NCBI GenBank assembly: GCA_032871835.1
Contig: CM065298.1
Coordinates: forward strand, 11,103,096 to 11,167,095
From: Dipteronia dyeriana
Taxonomy: Eukaryota; Streptophyta; Magnoliopsida; Sapindales; Sapindaceae
Length of the DNA stretch: 64,000 bases
Reading direction: 5' to 3'
The notes under the pieces were generated by a model that worked only from the letters and a program-made list of their open reading frames with translations, made no database searches and was not told the DNA's origin. Shown here one piece after another: positions 39,708 through 51,479 of this stretch (position 1 is its first letter; every line of letters starts with the position of its first letter). A program made the position numbers and the translations under genes.

Positions 39708-41249
39708 TGTAAGGTCCATGTCGTTTAGGCCCAATTTGAGAAAAAAAAAATGGATAGACGTGAAAATGAAAAGTGAATTGGTGAGTAAGCATTGGTGGCA
39801 TGCATAGTTGACAGACAGTTGTGAGCTTAGTTAACTGGCTCACAACTTCGGCTGTGTTTTTCCATATATATATATATAGGAGGATAAACATTATGAGAGC
39901 TAGAAAGCAGTAGAATCGAGCGGAAGAAAGGAAAGAGAAGGAAGAGAAGAAGAGAAGTCAGTGGAGCTCTCTCATGATACTATAGATTTCAGTTGATTCT
40001 TCTTTGAATTCCAGTTTCTAATTGGACTGTGTGATTGTTAGGGAAAGAAGACGAAGTAAGGGAACCTAACATACTTGATCCGAATTATGCTTGACGTCTA
40101 AGTTGTGAGTGAATTAAGTTTTCAGTTTTGTTTTAACAAAATATTCCAGTTTTATGTTTAAGATTAATTACTGCAAATCATTTAAGCGTTTTATTTCTTT
40201 TATGATTTATGGTGATTATACAGAGAACTAAAAGTATATTTTATGTTTATATTAGCACTCAGTATCAGTTATATTACTTTTATAAATATAAAGAAGAGAC
40301 TACGATTTCTACAAAGCACCATGTCTGTACCCTTCCCCAGTTATGATTATTATTGGCTTTTGGGGTCGTTCTACACATGTGTATGTCAGATGAGTCACTC
40401 TGCACGTGTATGACCAGAGAAGGAGTATTGAGTCGCTCTGCACGTGTATGACCAGAAGTTATTCCCGACTCTGCGTTTGCACGAAGAAATTCGGCTTACG
40501 TATTGAAGATATCCCTCGTACTAATTTGGTGCAGATTAAGATCTTATAAATTATCTTATTCTTGATCTAAAAAGAGATGCATTCAGTTTGTTAAGTACGA
40601 AAGTAGTTATATTATCTTTTACTATGGAAATCTTTTGACATGATAAAATGATAATAGTATATATTACTGGATGCATATTGAAAAGTTGTTTAGAATTTTT
40701 TTTTTTTAGTTTTCATTCATTCGCTGGGCGTTGACGCTCATTCTTTTACTTTAAAAATATTTTTTTCCAGGTAGCTGCTCGGTTGTGCGAACTCAGAAGT
40801 TTTGAGGTGGGTCACTCGATGACATCATGAAGCATAAAAGTCATGCATTTTAAATTTTCATGTACATATTTAAAGATGTGAGGTCGGCATGGTCGGGATG
40901 GTAGGCATGGTCAGAACGTGGTCGGATTTTGTACTCGGCCTACCCGGCCATGGTCGGGTTCTTATTCGGCCTGGTCGGTTTTCTGGTCGGACTTTTGACA
41001 GGCTAGTTTTAAAGGTGGTCGGTTTTCGATCGGTCATTTTTTGACAACTTTTTGTAATGAACGAAAATGGCAATAAAGGACTTTCAGTTTATGTACATTT
41101 AATTCTCTCCAATATTTTCCTTATATTCTTTGTATGTTTAAAAGAAAGTATTTTCCATTTTAGTCGATTTTTTTTTTATCATACTAGTAAAAGTACAGCC
41201 TACAGGGTCTCTCTCGTATTCAAGAGAAGAGTCGGGATGGATCCTGTCA
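39708..41249. mobile_element. Solo LTR 3 (1542 bp), upstream of SEC13
   Basis: Begins TGTAAGGTCC, ends ATCCTGTCA, and is flanked by the 5-bp duplication GATAG (39703-39707 and 41250-41254). A TATATATATATAG run at about 39865-39878 may be its TATA region. GCACGTGTATGACCAGA occurs twice near 40400-40455, and GGTCGG/GGCATGG words cluster at 40885-41035. No retroviral-type domain is present, so it is a solo LTR of unidentified lineage. Confidence 0.85.
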
Positions 41250-41459
41250 GATAGGCTCCTAACTCATTCGGCCAGTGTCATTTTATTCTCACCTTTGGGC
41301 AAGAGTTTTCTCTTAGTTATTGTCCGAGTCTGGGCCGTTCATGTCCAGTCAGACCCTTTGGAAAAACAAATAAGCATCATTCAAGGCCCATATAATTTAT
41401 TAATGGTTATTTCCATATTTACCCTCGGTTTACAACGTTAATTATCATTTCACACATGA

Positions 41460-43160
41460 CCACGTAGATTAACAAATCCAGTCTTCTTCTTCACCACGAA
41501 GAGAACTGCCCAGCTTGTTCGTCTAGCGGCGTCGTTTTGCTTCTCTCTCATTTTCTTCATCACAAGGTCTGATCTTTTTTATTTTCTCTCAATTATATGC
41601 ATATAATGTAGTCAGCTAGGGTTTTTATAATTCAATTTGATCTGCTGGACTGATTTTTATTATTATGTAAGATTCAATATATAATCGATTATTTTGGTTG
41701 AATTGGATTTGATTCGTCTATTTTTGATTGAAATCTGTACTGAATTATCGTTGTTTTCTTACAATAAAAAAATCTATAGGATTTGATTTGTCTTATTTTG
41801 CTTTCTGATCTGTTTGGTTATTGAGAAAAATAAGAATGTAATTTTTTATAAAAAAAAAAAATTGAGTGTTTTTTGTGCGAAATTGTGTATAAAAGAAAGG
41901 AACAGAACCAAATATTTCTAGCGATCGATGCGTAAATTAAATTAGTGGGAAGCATAGCAATTGATTTTTAATGTACTACGTATTTTGATTTTGTTTTTTG
42001 TTATTTTTTTCAGCAACCTAATCAAGGTTTAGTGAAAAAAGATTTGGTTTTTATTTGTCTTAATTTGAGGCGATTTGAGTTCTGTTGTAGGGACCATTAG
42101 AGGGAAGAACATTTTGCTACTGCTTTAAAGTTCAATATAAGCTTTAGGGAAAATGCCTTCGATAAAGTTCGAAACAGATCATCAGGACACAGTCCATGAT
42201 GTGGCGATGGATTACTATGGTAAGCGCATTGCCACTGCATCATCGGACAACTCAGTTAAGATAATGGGTGTGGGGAATAACACCCATCAGCATCTAGCGA
42301 CACTGAGTGGTCATCAAGGACCTGTATGGGAGGTGACTTGGGCTCACCCAAAATTTGGATCTTTACTTGCATCATGTTCTTATGATGGGCGTGTCATAAT
42401 ATGGAAGGAGGGTAATATTGGTGATTGGATTGCAGATCATGTTTTTGAGGAACACAAATCTTCAGTGAATTCAATTGCTTGGGCTCCTCATGAACTTGGT
42501 CTTTGTTTGGCTTGCGGTTCGTCTGATGGGAATATTTCAGTTTTTACTGCAAGAGCTGATGGCGGATGGGATACTTCTAAGATTGACCAGGCTCACCCAG
42601 TCGGTGTGACTTCAGTTTCATGGGCCCCATCAACAGCACCTGGTGCACTTGTTGGCTTGGGCTTGCTTGACCCTGTTCAGAAGCTCTGTTCTGGCGGTTG
42701 TGATAACACTGTGAAGGTGTGGAAGCTGTACAATGGGGTTTGGAAGATGGACTGCTTTCCTGCTCTTCAAATGCATACGGATTGGGTTAGAGATGTTGCT
42801 TGGGCACCCAACTTGGGGCTTCCAAAATCTACCATTGCGAGTGCCTCAGAGGATGGGAAAGTTATCATATGGACTGTGGCCAAGGAAGGAGATCAATGGG
42901 AAGGTAAGGTGCTGAATGACTTCAAGTCCCCTGTTTGGAGTGTGGACTGGTCACTGACTGGAAACATATTGGCTGTGGCTGATGGGAACAACAATGTTAC
43001 ATTGTGGGAAGAAGCAGCAGATGGAATATGGCAACAGGTGAAAGTCATCGAGCCATAGAACTATAAGTTTTTCAAAATTCTTCTCTAGTTATACAGCAAC
43101 ATGTTTCAGGTCCTCGTCTGTTGCTTCTGTAGGACTTTAAACCCTCTTAGTACATTTTTG
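41460..43160 (+). other. SEC13 transcription unit with a 5' UTR intron (inferred)
   Basis: A leader exon appears to end at ATCACAAG before GTCTGATC (about 41566). An acceptor TCTGTTGTAG at 42081-42090 is followed by GGACCATTAGAGGG, and the ATG comes 63 bp later. The 525-bp intron is T-rich, and a leader intron is common in plant housekeeping genes. The transcript ends are estimates; there is no TATA box that I can defend. Confidence 0.6.
42153..43058 (+). CDS. SEC13: SEC13 WD40 protein (COPII coat / nuclear pore)
   Basis: A single uninterrupted frame of 301 aa, the same length as plant SEC13 proteins. It reads as a six-bladed WD40 propeller. Typical blades are SGHQGPVWEVTWAHPKFGS with CSYDGRVIIWK (about 50-88), HKSSVNSIAWAPHELGL (about 99-115), HPVGVTSVSWAPSTAPGAL (about 146-164), CDNTVKVWKLYNGVWKMDC and HTDWVRDVAWAPNLGLPKST. 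SEC13 pairs with SEC31 in the outer COPII cage for ER-to-Golgi transport and also sits in the Nup107-160 nuclear pore complex. The coding region lacks introns, as in its plant relatives. There are no lesions. Solo LTR 3 ends about 900 bp before the ATG, near the inferred promoter. Confidence 0.96.
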   Translation: MPSIKFETDHQDTVHDVAMDYYGKRIATASSDNSVKIMGVGNNTHQHLATLSGHQGPVWEVTWAHPKFGSLLASCSYDGRVIIWKEGNIGDWIADHVFEEHKSSVNSIAWAPHELGLCLACGSSDGNISVFTARADGGWDTSKIDQAHPVGVTSVSWAPSTAPGALVGLGLLDPVQKLCSGGCDNTVKVWKLYNGVWKMDCFPALQMHTDWVRDVAWAPNLGLPKSTIASASEDGKVIIWTVAKEGDQWEGKVLNDFKSPVWSVDWSLTGNILAVADGNNNVTLWEEAADGIWQQVKVIEP

Positions 43161-45000
43161 CAAAGATGAGTTATTTTGTTGAATATATTTGGAACCAAAA
43201 AGTTTGGAACTTCAATTTCTTTGAAGAATCCTAGTTCATAAAACATGAGTAGTTTTCATCACAAGGATTTTTTTTTTGTCTGGATGTGATCCAGTACTGC
43301 CAAATTTCTTACCATGGATTTGATCCTTATTCAGTAGCTTACTTGTTATCTATTTGTCAATTGATGGCATGTATTTGATAGATTATGATAATTTTTTGTT
43401 GCTACATTGAATTTCCCAACTTTTACGTCTTATGACAAGTCTAATATGTCCATTTAGAATGTGGTGCTGGTTGCCATGTTTGGTTTTCAGTCTACAGAAG
43501 ATTAGTCATGGGATGTTTTTGTGTTATTTTGATGTTAGTGTTAGTTACTCATGGATATAGGGTGGTTTGGTTGAAGGCGGTTACTTGTGGATTTTTCTAT
43601 CGAAGGAAGTGCTTAAACAAAACTCGTGAAATTGTAGATTTTTATGCCTTTATAAAACTTTTTCAGTGGCAGCATCCATGAATTTTTTGAGAATGTTTAC
43701 AGGGATTGTAATAAAAGGTAGTGTTATTACTATGACATCAAGTCTGTGCTGACTTTTCAACTTTTAGTAAGATAAAAAAATCAAACAAAAAATGGAGGCT
43801 CAGCATTTTTTGTCTAGCATATTTCCTTGCTGGTTTTGGTTGTTATTGAATTATAAGAAGAATGTGCATAATTTGATCTGTCATGAGTTTTGGATTGCCG
43901 GCTGGGTGCGTGAGATAGATATAATATGTGAAAATATTTTCCTGAAATCTACTCAAAGGTTAAATATAGTTAGTGAACAACTGAACATGATGCAAGTTGA
44001 AGTCTGCCTAGTTTGCATGCCATCAAGAATTTTGCAAAGATGTTTACTTTGTTGCTTATATTTTAGTGAAAGACGATGCTTTTTAGATTCTAAGTTGTAA
44101 ATATTGTTCTACATTAGTATTTGCAAATGCTTGTAGTCAGTTTATAAGATAAGTCCTCTCTCATCTCGATCTACCACACAATTCTGATCAATGTGGACTT
44201 AAACTGAGAAGAAATGAGGTTGGTACATTCATACACTGTTGTGGAGTAGTTAGAAGTCATGGGGTTACTTCAGTGACAAGCCCCTCACACTTGGTGTTTG
44301 AGTTATACCCCCTTCTCCCCCATCTCATAATATTGTAATGTTGGGTTAAAAACTTGTTCATACACTAGAGTTTGACAATGCATCATTTCCCTTTTTTTTA
44401 AGGAAGAAATAGATCTATTGTTTTATCATATTCAAATGAGATGAGTTTAAATCTAAATCTAATTGATACATAATCATAGTATTTGTTGAATAATTAACTT
44501 TTTAAGTTAAATTTTACTCATCTTCTCTTTGGTCCGAATACAAATGAACTTATCAAGATTGAAAAACAAGTAAACTCTCCATAAGAAAAGTTTATCATAA
44601 GTTTTATCAAACTTTAAAAGAGGATTTTAGATTTCTTTTCAAGGGAGACTAACGATGAAAATCCACTTTCGGTTGAGTGATGTGCATCTCTCATTCCATA
44701 TCAAAGGAAGTTCAAGTTTAATTTCAAGGCTCATTATACATTTATCGATTAATGTTTGAAGATCTATTTTTTATCATATTTATACGGTTAACTGATTTTA
44801 AAATTTTTAACATTATATTAATGACAACCATTACAACTTAGTAGATGTTGCTTACCAGTTTTGAAATATTGAATTCGAAATATGTGATTGGTTGTGAATG
44901 ATTAAGAGTTCTTAAAACCATACTAATATTATATTATTTCATTAGGTAATGACCAATAATTGAGGAAATTAAGAATGAGCTCAAGCTCAAACTCAAACAA
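43161..45000. other. Gene-free stretch after SEC13
   Basis: Unique-looking AT-rich sequence. The 102-aa frame at 43792-44100 has no recognisable motif and ordinary composition for chance. I see no repeat structure. Confidence 0.5.
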
Positions 45001-45016
45001 AGGTCAAGGTGAAAGG

Positions 45017-45267
45017 CACGTGAGTTTGGGGGGTGGTATGTGTGTGTGCGCAAAGCACGTGACAGATCAGCACGTGCTACCATGTTAGTAGGTGCCTAGG
45101 TGTAGACATGCCAAGCACAACGCACGTGTGAGGAAGCATGAAAGGAAGTGGGTATTGTAATTGCATTTTTGCCACTCGATAGATTCCAGCCACGTGGAAT
45201 TTGACCCACCCCTCAAACTGAAAGTACTCACATGACAGCTGACAACATCACCTCCCTTTGTCACGTG
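45017..45267. promoter_or_regulatory. Cluster of six CACGTG G-boxes
   Basis: CACGTG occurs at 45017, 45056, 45071, 45123, 45191 and 45262. The flanks vary (GCACGTGA, CCACGTGG, TCACGTGC), so it is not a simple tandem repeat. G-boxes bind plant bZIP and bHLH factors (ABA, light and jasmonate responses). No gene is visible within 1 kb on either side, so the target, if any, is unknown. Confidence 0.7.
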
Positions 45268-45299
45268 CTCTCTGGTCCCACCCAAACATTCAAACTAAA

Positions 45300-47610
45300 A
45301 ATTTTATTTTATTTTGTTATGTTTTGTTTTTTTTACGCTATAATACATTATGTACAAATGTTTTCTTTTTTTGATCAAAAGCTTGATCTTACCTGCTACA
45401 TATTTTAAGGATTCTAATTATTGAATACATCTAATTATCTACAATTTACGTATTTTAATTCACCGAATGTATTTGAAATTTACTTTGAATATTTACTAGA
45501 GGCATCTATTCTAAAAAGTACGAAAAGAATACTTTCGATACATTTAGATAAATCTGTACGATAGGATTTGAATCCCACTTCCAATATAAATTAGAAAGTG
45601 CACACCTATTTAAGTTAAGAGTAGATGTACTTAGTTCAATTTAGTTGACTCTGAACTCATATGAACATCAAATCAAGAGGGAGGAGAGGAGGCAAGTAGA
45701 GACAAGACCGAGCTATAGGCTATAGCCGAGTCCAAAATTTTGAATTTTTTTGAACATATATTATTCTTTCAAACGAATCAAAAACATTATTACATAAATT
45801 AAATTAATTAATGAAAAAGTTTGTAATTATGGATTTCAATTTCTATTTATCTCAACATCTCATTCAATTTATCACTCATCTCCCTTTTAAAAAAAAAAAT
45901 TGTCTCATTTAACCTCATAATATCTCAAGTTTGAGTTGTCGTAAATGAATCAATAATTACTTAGTTAAGTAAGCTCAGTATTATACACATTAAACCCAAG
46001 TAATTTTATTTCAACAAGCTTTCCAAATATTTCTTCACTTCCAAAATTATGTCGTATATTATTTGAAACTAAAAGGTCAAAACAATCCTTCTTAAATGAT
46101 TATATAACTCGTTGTCAATTGATTTTTTATGTTTTTCTAAGTAGATTTTTTATGTTTCTAATACAATATTAAAACGAGCATTTTTATTCATAAAGCTTAT
46201 TAAAACAATGTTTTGTAATAAAATAAAAGATGAGTTTCTTACATAGTGATGTATATTGAAAAAAAAAAATTCTAACACCATTGATTCTTATATCATAATT
46301 AATGCATTTTGTATCGTGAAGTCGTGACCCTCGTATGATATTTCTCATATGCATTAGTGATGCACTTTGTCCGGTTATTTCTTATTTTCTTGTTTTTTAT
46401 TTTCAAAATAAATATATATTTTTTTAAAGCATATTTATTTTGAACGGTAGAATTTACATCCCCTTATTATATGTGAACTTTTTTTTTAAATGCTTATTAG
46501 GTGTAAACTTGTTTATATTACTAAAAAAAAAATCTTCGTCAAACTTCCTTATAATCATTTGACTAAAGCGTTTAAGTTATCCTTTTTAACCGGAAATCTT
46601 AAACATGTATATTATAACTTGATCACATATAGTAAGGCATATCCCCTGTAATGGAAGTTACATTTCAGATCGTACTTTATGCGATTGATTTCGTTAGTAG
46701 ATTCTTAACTCAATTGATGTTAGTTTTCTTTTTTAAAAAATAGAGGCATGTAAAGTATTTAAAATTCATGTAATATTAGATTAAAAAATATTTATAGTAG
46801 TATTTTACTTTTCGAATAAAAAATTCAAGTGTTATAGTGAAGATATAAATAAAGAGAAGTTGAGTGGTAACTGGTAACAATGATAATAATAATAAAAAGT
46901 AACCTTATCCACTTACCAAGGTGTATTAATATAAGTTAATATGGGGATTAGGGTGGAATGACTCAGGTCATCTGACTCAATCTTAATTGTGTCTTTAAAT
47001 TTAAACATACATTAATAATAATAATAATAAGATTAAAAATCACAAATATAATATATATATATATATATATAAAATATCTCAAGATGTTTTCAAAATATAA
47101 ATAAATTCCATTGCCTCATTAATACTGCATCTTAAATTATCAATAAATTAGAACATAAGTGAAAATTTGGCCATTTAAATTAGAAGAAGAGTTAAGCTTT
47201 AATATATAAATTGTAATTTGTTTTTGAATATTGATATAATGATTTCGATTACGAATTAAAATGTGTATTTCTAAACTTGCTAGAAATTTTTTTCCCCAAA
47301 TTTCTGTCAACATTCTTTTCAAATTAATTAATTTTCATCATGTAACTTAATGTATAACTACAATTTTAAAAAAAATATCGAGAATTATAATTTTATTTGA
47401 TACAAAATGTTCTAATAAACATCTTTAATATAAATAATATCAAAATAATATATATATATTTTTTAAGTACCACATAAATTCAGGATTGTGAAATACTGAA
47501 ATGGTATATATAACTTGAACCCACCAACTCGTGATATAAGTGTAAATAGTATACAGTTGAACCAATCTTATTTCATCTCATAATAATAAAGTTTATATAT
47601 ATATATATAG
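45300..47610. other. Gene-free AT-rich stretch
   Basis: Contains ATAATAATAATAA runs near 47010-47030 and (AT)n at 47052-47071. GATTTGAATCCC near 45560 is tRNA-like. No coding match on either strand. Confidence 0.5.
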
Positions 47611-47613
47611 AAC

Positions 47614-47744
47614 AATACTTTGGTACTAACTATAGGGTGGTGCCACGTAGCATATTTTATTGATAATTGTAAAAAAAAATAAAAAAAGAAGGCCACATGG
47701 CAACACCCCATTGGAGGGGTCAGTATCTTGAGTACCTAAGTATT
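47614..47744. mobile_element. Small MITE (131 bp) with inverted ends
   Basis: Left end AATACTTTGGTACT pairs with the complement of the right end AGTACCTAAGTATT, with one mismatch. The pairing continues inwards as GGGTGGTGCCACGT against the complement of CCACATGGCAACACCCC. It lies in AT-rich sequence, so the target duplication cannot be fixed. Confidence 0.65.
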
Positions 47745-49446
47745 TTTCATATATATATCAATTTTTAAATATCATGTCACCTAAAAGGCTAAAACCAAAT
47801 ATTAAAAAATATAATGTTTATCTTCAAGTCATAATAATTACAATTACTACATCAAAGTTAAAATGACTAATCACACCTTAACAAACGGTAGAGGAAAAGA
47901 AAAAAAGGTGGAAAAAAAAGCCCAGAAGACCACGTGGATGAGATCATGACCGTTGATCAGGTTTAAGATGAGCTGGAAACATCGTGCTAAAACGTGGGAA
48001 GGGAAATATAATAAGAGGTAGTAATGATAAGGAAACAGAAGGGAGGGGTAGAAAGTACAGTTTATTAAAAGTTTAAAAAATTCTGCAATTACAGAGGGGA
48101 GGAAATTAAAACTATTAAAAAGCACAGGTCCCAAGAGAAAAAATTATTAATAGCAGAGGAATCCGGCTGTAAAATTGGACGCTAATGTACGAATTGCAGC
48201 GACAAACACCTGCTATGGATCGATTATTGCGTTTAAGGGGTTGAATTTACGTAATTTTATATTTTTATCCCCTAATTTTGATTAGTTTATTCGTTTTTTT
48301 GCCCAATAATGTGATGTTCTTGTATTGGTGCCTTGGTGAGTTGGTGGTGTGATTAGTTAGCTTAATTTTCTTTTTTTTTTAAAAAAAATAATAATAATTG
48401 CAGCCCTCCGACTCCTAACTTTAACCCATCTAATTTGAAAGCTACCTGGACTTTGATAGGTTTTTTTTTTTTTTTTTATGTTTGGAATTTGATAGTTGGT
48501 GAAAGAATATTGTAAACTGTAAACTAATAGAGGAATGAGAAATTTGGATATTTCAATTGAACTTGAATTTAATTGATATATCTAAGATGTAAGTGGTTAT
48601 ACAAATGTAATTCGTATACAGATTTCATAATGACAATTCGAGATTTATTTATCGTATAAGCTCTAATTAATGGACATTTGGATTTTGGAGTAATGTATTT
48701 AAAGAATAAATTGCTAAAATTATTTTCGTAAGAGTTTATTCATCCATTCGATATTAATTATAAATTTATTGTTTAAAGTGTACTCTTAAATTATATATAT
48801 AAAAAATGAATATGAAAGTATATCCCCCAAAGAATACTTATTAGGAAAATACTCAATAAATTCATTATGGTTATTCAATTTCTCTCAAAATCATCTTAAG
48901 TTAATGATAAATGTAGATAAAATGCAAATTGTATAATTGAAGAATTGACCATTTCCTCTCTAAGATGGGAGTTTTTTGAATTCTGCCAATGACCCATGTC
49001 AAAAAAAAGTTGTTTTCTAATAATAAAATTAAAATTAGATTCTTAATCAACCCTTTTTACAATGTATTAATTAGTTTATTATCCATTTGGCACTAAATGA
49101 TACACTACTTTACCTTTGTTTAAAGCAAAAACAACTTTGCCTTTTTTTGGTCAGAGGTTACCATTTGCCAGCTCAACATTTGTCACAAACACCCTATCAT
49201 ATATCATGTTACTGGAAACAAAAACAATAATTTTATATATCAATCTGAAATTACTTTATAAAAATATGAATTCTCATCTCTTATGTCCCCTACTTTACTC
49301 TTAATTGGGTGCTTGATTGATTGACTGCATCAAATGAAACATTACATCTAACGGCTTCTTATCTATTTTACTTTTAGTTAGTTTCCATAAATACCAAATC
49401 AAGTGTGAGATCTAATTTGATTATCGCTCGTACTTAGATAATATTC
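47745..49446. other. Gene-free stretch
   Basis: Includes CCACGTGG at 47931, a T-run at 48462-48477 and no coding match. Confidence 0.45.
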
Positions 49447-49945
49447 CTCATTTGTTAAAATCTCAAAACTAATTGGATAATTTGTACAAATGATTGTTCT
49501 TTAAACCAATTGTTTGTATCAATGTCTTTAACAATCACTAAAGTAATTATTCAAGTCTCGAAACCTTTTACCCAAATTATCAAAAAAGATAAAACTTGTA
49601 ACGATTAATCTAAACATGACAATTTATAAATATTTACTATTTACCCAAAACTTAAATATCATTTTTAGATGAGAAGAGATTGCATCACCGATTTGCTGAG
49701 GTCTCAAAACCAATCGAATGGATTATACAAGTGATTGTTTAAGTAGTGTGATCACCAGTTGTCCTATCTTAAAATTATTTTGTAACATAAGTTGTCAATG
49801 TCTCTAAATCAATCCTAAAGTGATTGTTCGAGTCTCAAAACCAGTTGCCCATTTTACCGGAACTGATAAAAAAAAAATTTAACGACCAATCTATAAGATA
49901 TAATTTCTAATTATTTACCCAAAACAGAAATATTATTATTTTTAA
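49447..49945. repeat. Diverged tandem duplication upstream of the GATA gene
   Basis: About 49447-49667 and 49697-49945 align along their length. Shared words include TCTCAAAAC(T/C)AAT, AATGTCT, GATAAAA, TATTTACCCAAAAC and AAATAT. Divergence is high, so the event is old. It ends about 340 bp before the GATA ATG. Confidence 0.65.
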
Positions 49946-50283
49946 TTGAGAAGAAAAACTTTACAGAAGTTACAAGTTACTTCCCATTATAAAATTCAGA
50001 CCTCTGAGGCATGAAGAAAGATGCTTCAACTTTGAATTATTTACGATTTTGCCCTTCCTTTACTCCTCAAAACCCCAACACCCTCCTCCACTCTCCTACT
50101 CTCTCCCTCTCTCTCATTTCTCTCGTCAGTCTGCACACTTTGCTTCAAACTTAAATTCTTCACTTTCAATTTTCTCGAGAAACAATCACATTTTTCTCTC
50201 TTCACTAGTCTTTTTTTTTTGACTTGTTCAAATACAAAAAAAGTTGCAAATTCTCTTCTTCTTCATTGGGTTCATAAAAACCA

Positions 50284-51479
50284 ATGGAACAAACACCGGA
50301 GTACTTCATCGGCAGCTACTTCAACGCAACGTCAGCGGCCGACATCTCGCCAGAGAAGAGAGCTGTCTCCGACCAGAAACCCGGTGAGAACTTCAACTTC
50401 ACAATTGAGGACCTCCTTGACTTCTCCAACGAGGACGCCATAGCCGCTGCAGATGGTGGGTTCTTCGACAATGCCACCGGGAACTCCACCGACTCTTCCA
50501 CCGTCACCTGCAATTCCGCCGGTTCCGGCGGCGAAAACAACTTCTCGGGAAATGTCGGTGGCTGCCGGAACAGCAACAGCTTCGCTGACTCTCAGTTCTC
50601 CGGTGAATTATGTGTTCCGGTAAATCTTTATTTTTTGTCTCTTTCGAAAATTTAAATAATTAAATTCCTTGTTGAATTATAGAAATTAAGTATTTTTAAA
50701 AAAAATATATAAAATAAGTTCACTTATGATTATTTGAATTTTTTTCAACAAAATTTGATATTTACTGAATTATCATAATCTAATTAAATTTTGATTTTTA
50801 TTTTATTTTACAGTATGATGACTTGGCTGAGCTAGAATGGCTCTCAAATTTTGTGGAAGATTCATTCTCAATAGACCAAGCGTTACAAAAGAACCACCTC
50901 AACATTTTATCCGGGTCAAAACCAATCACACCCAAATCCTCCTCTGCATCGACCCGACTGGAACCCACCATCCCAAAGCCAACCAACCCGGATTTCCTTT
51001 TGGAGACCCCACTACCCGGCAAAGCCCGCTCCAAACGTTCACGTGCGGCTCCTTGTGATTGGTCCACACGTCTCCTCCATGTGTCCCCACAAGCATTATC
51101 TACAAAACGGGAGAATTTGAACTCAGGTTCAATTAACGATTCTGGTTCAACTCGAAAATGTTTACATTGTGCGACAGAAAAGACTCCACAATGGAGGACC
51201 GGACCCATGGGCCCGAAAACATTGTGTAATGCATGTGGAGTCCGATATAAGTCCGGTCGACTTGTTGCCGAGTACCGACCCGCGGCAAGTCCAACATTTA
51301 TGTCGGCAAAGCATTCAAATTCACATAGGAAGGTATTGGAGCTTAGGAGGCAAAAGGACATGGAAAGGGCACAACAACAACAATTTCTTAGTCAAAGTTC
51401 AATTTTCGGAGTATCCAACCGTGGAGATGAGTACTTGATCCATCATCATACCGGAACTGGTTTTAGGCATATGATGTAG
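50284..51479 (+). CDS. GATA-type zinc-finger transcription factor (subfamily I)
   Basis: Exons 50284-50619 and 50814-51479 join through a 194-bp GT-AG intron (donor CCG/GTAAATC, acceptor TTTTACAG) into 333 aa. The single finger has plant spacing C-X2-C-X18-C-X2-C at residues 228-253 (CLHC ... CNAC). [20 protein letters not shown] and [16 protein letters not shown] follow, as in subfamily I proteins such as Arabidopsis GATA1-14. The N-terminus is acidic ([14 protein letters not shown], about 39-52), like the conserved activation region. A KARSKRSR nuclear-localisation-like patch lies near residues 182-189. The position of the intron ahead of [17 protein letters not shown] is also typical. It should bind (A/T)GATA(A/G) sites. 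A CT-rich leader lies at 50060-50220. No lesion is seen. Confidence 0.95.

Noticed and set aside
43792..44100. 102-aa ORF as a gene
   Set aside because: No motif, no splice context and composition expected by chance in AT-rich DNA.
45085..45285. 66-aa minus-strand ORF through the G-box cluster
   Set aside because: Short, without recognisable features, and overlapping the regulatory-looking motif cluster.
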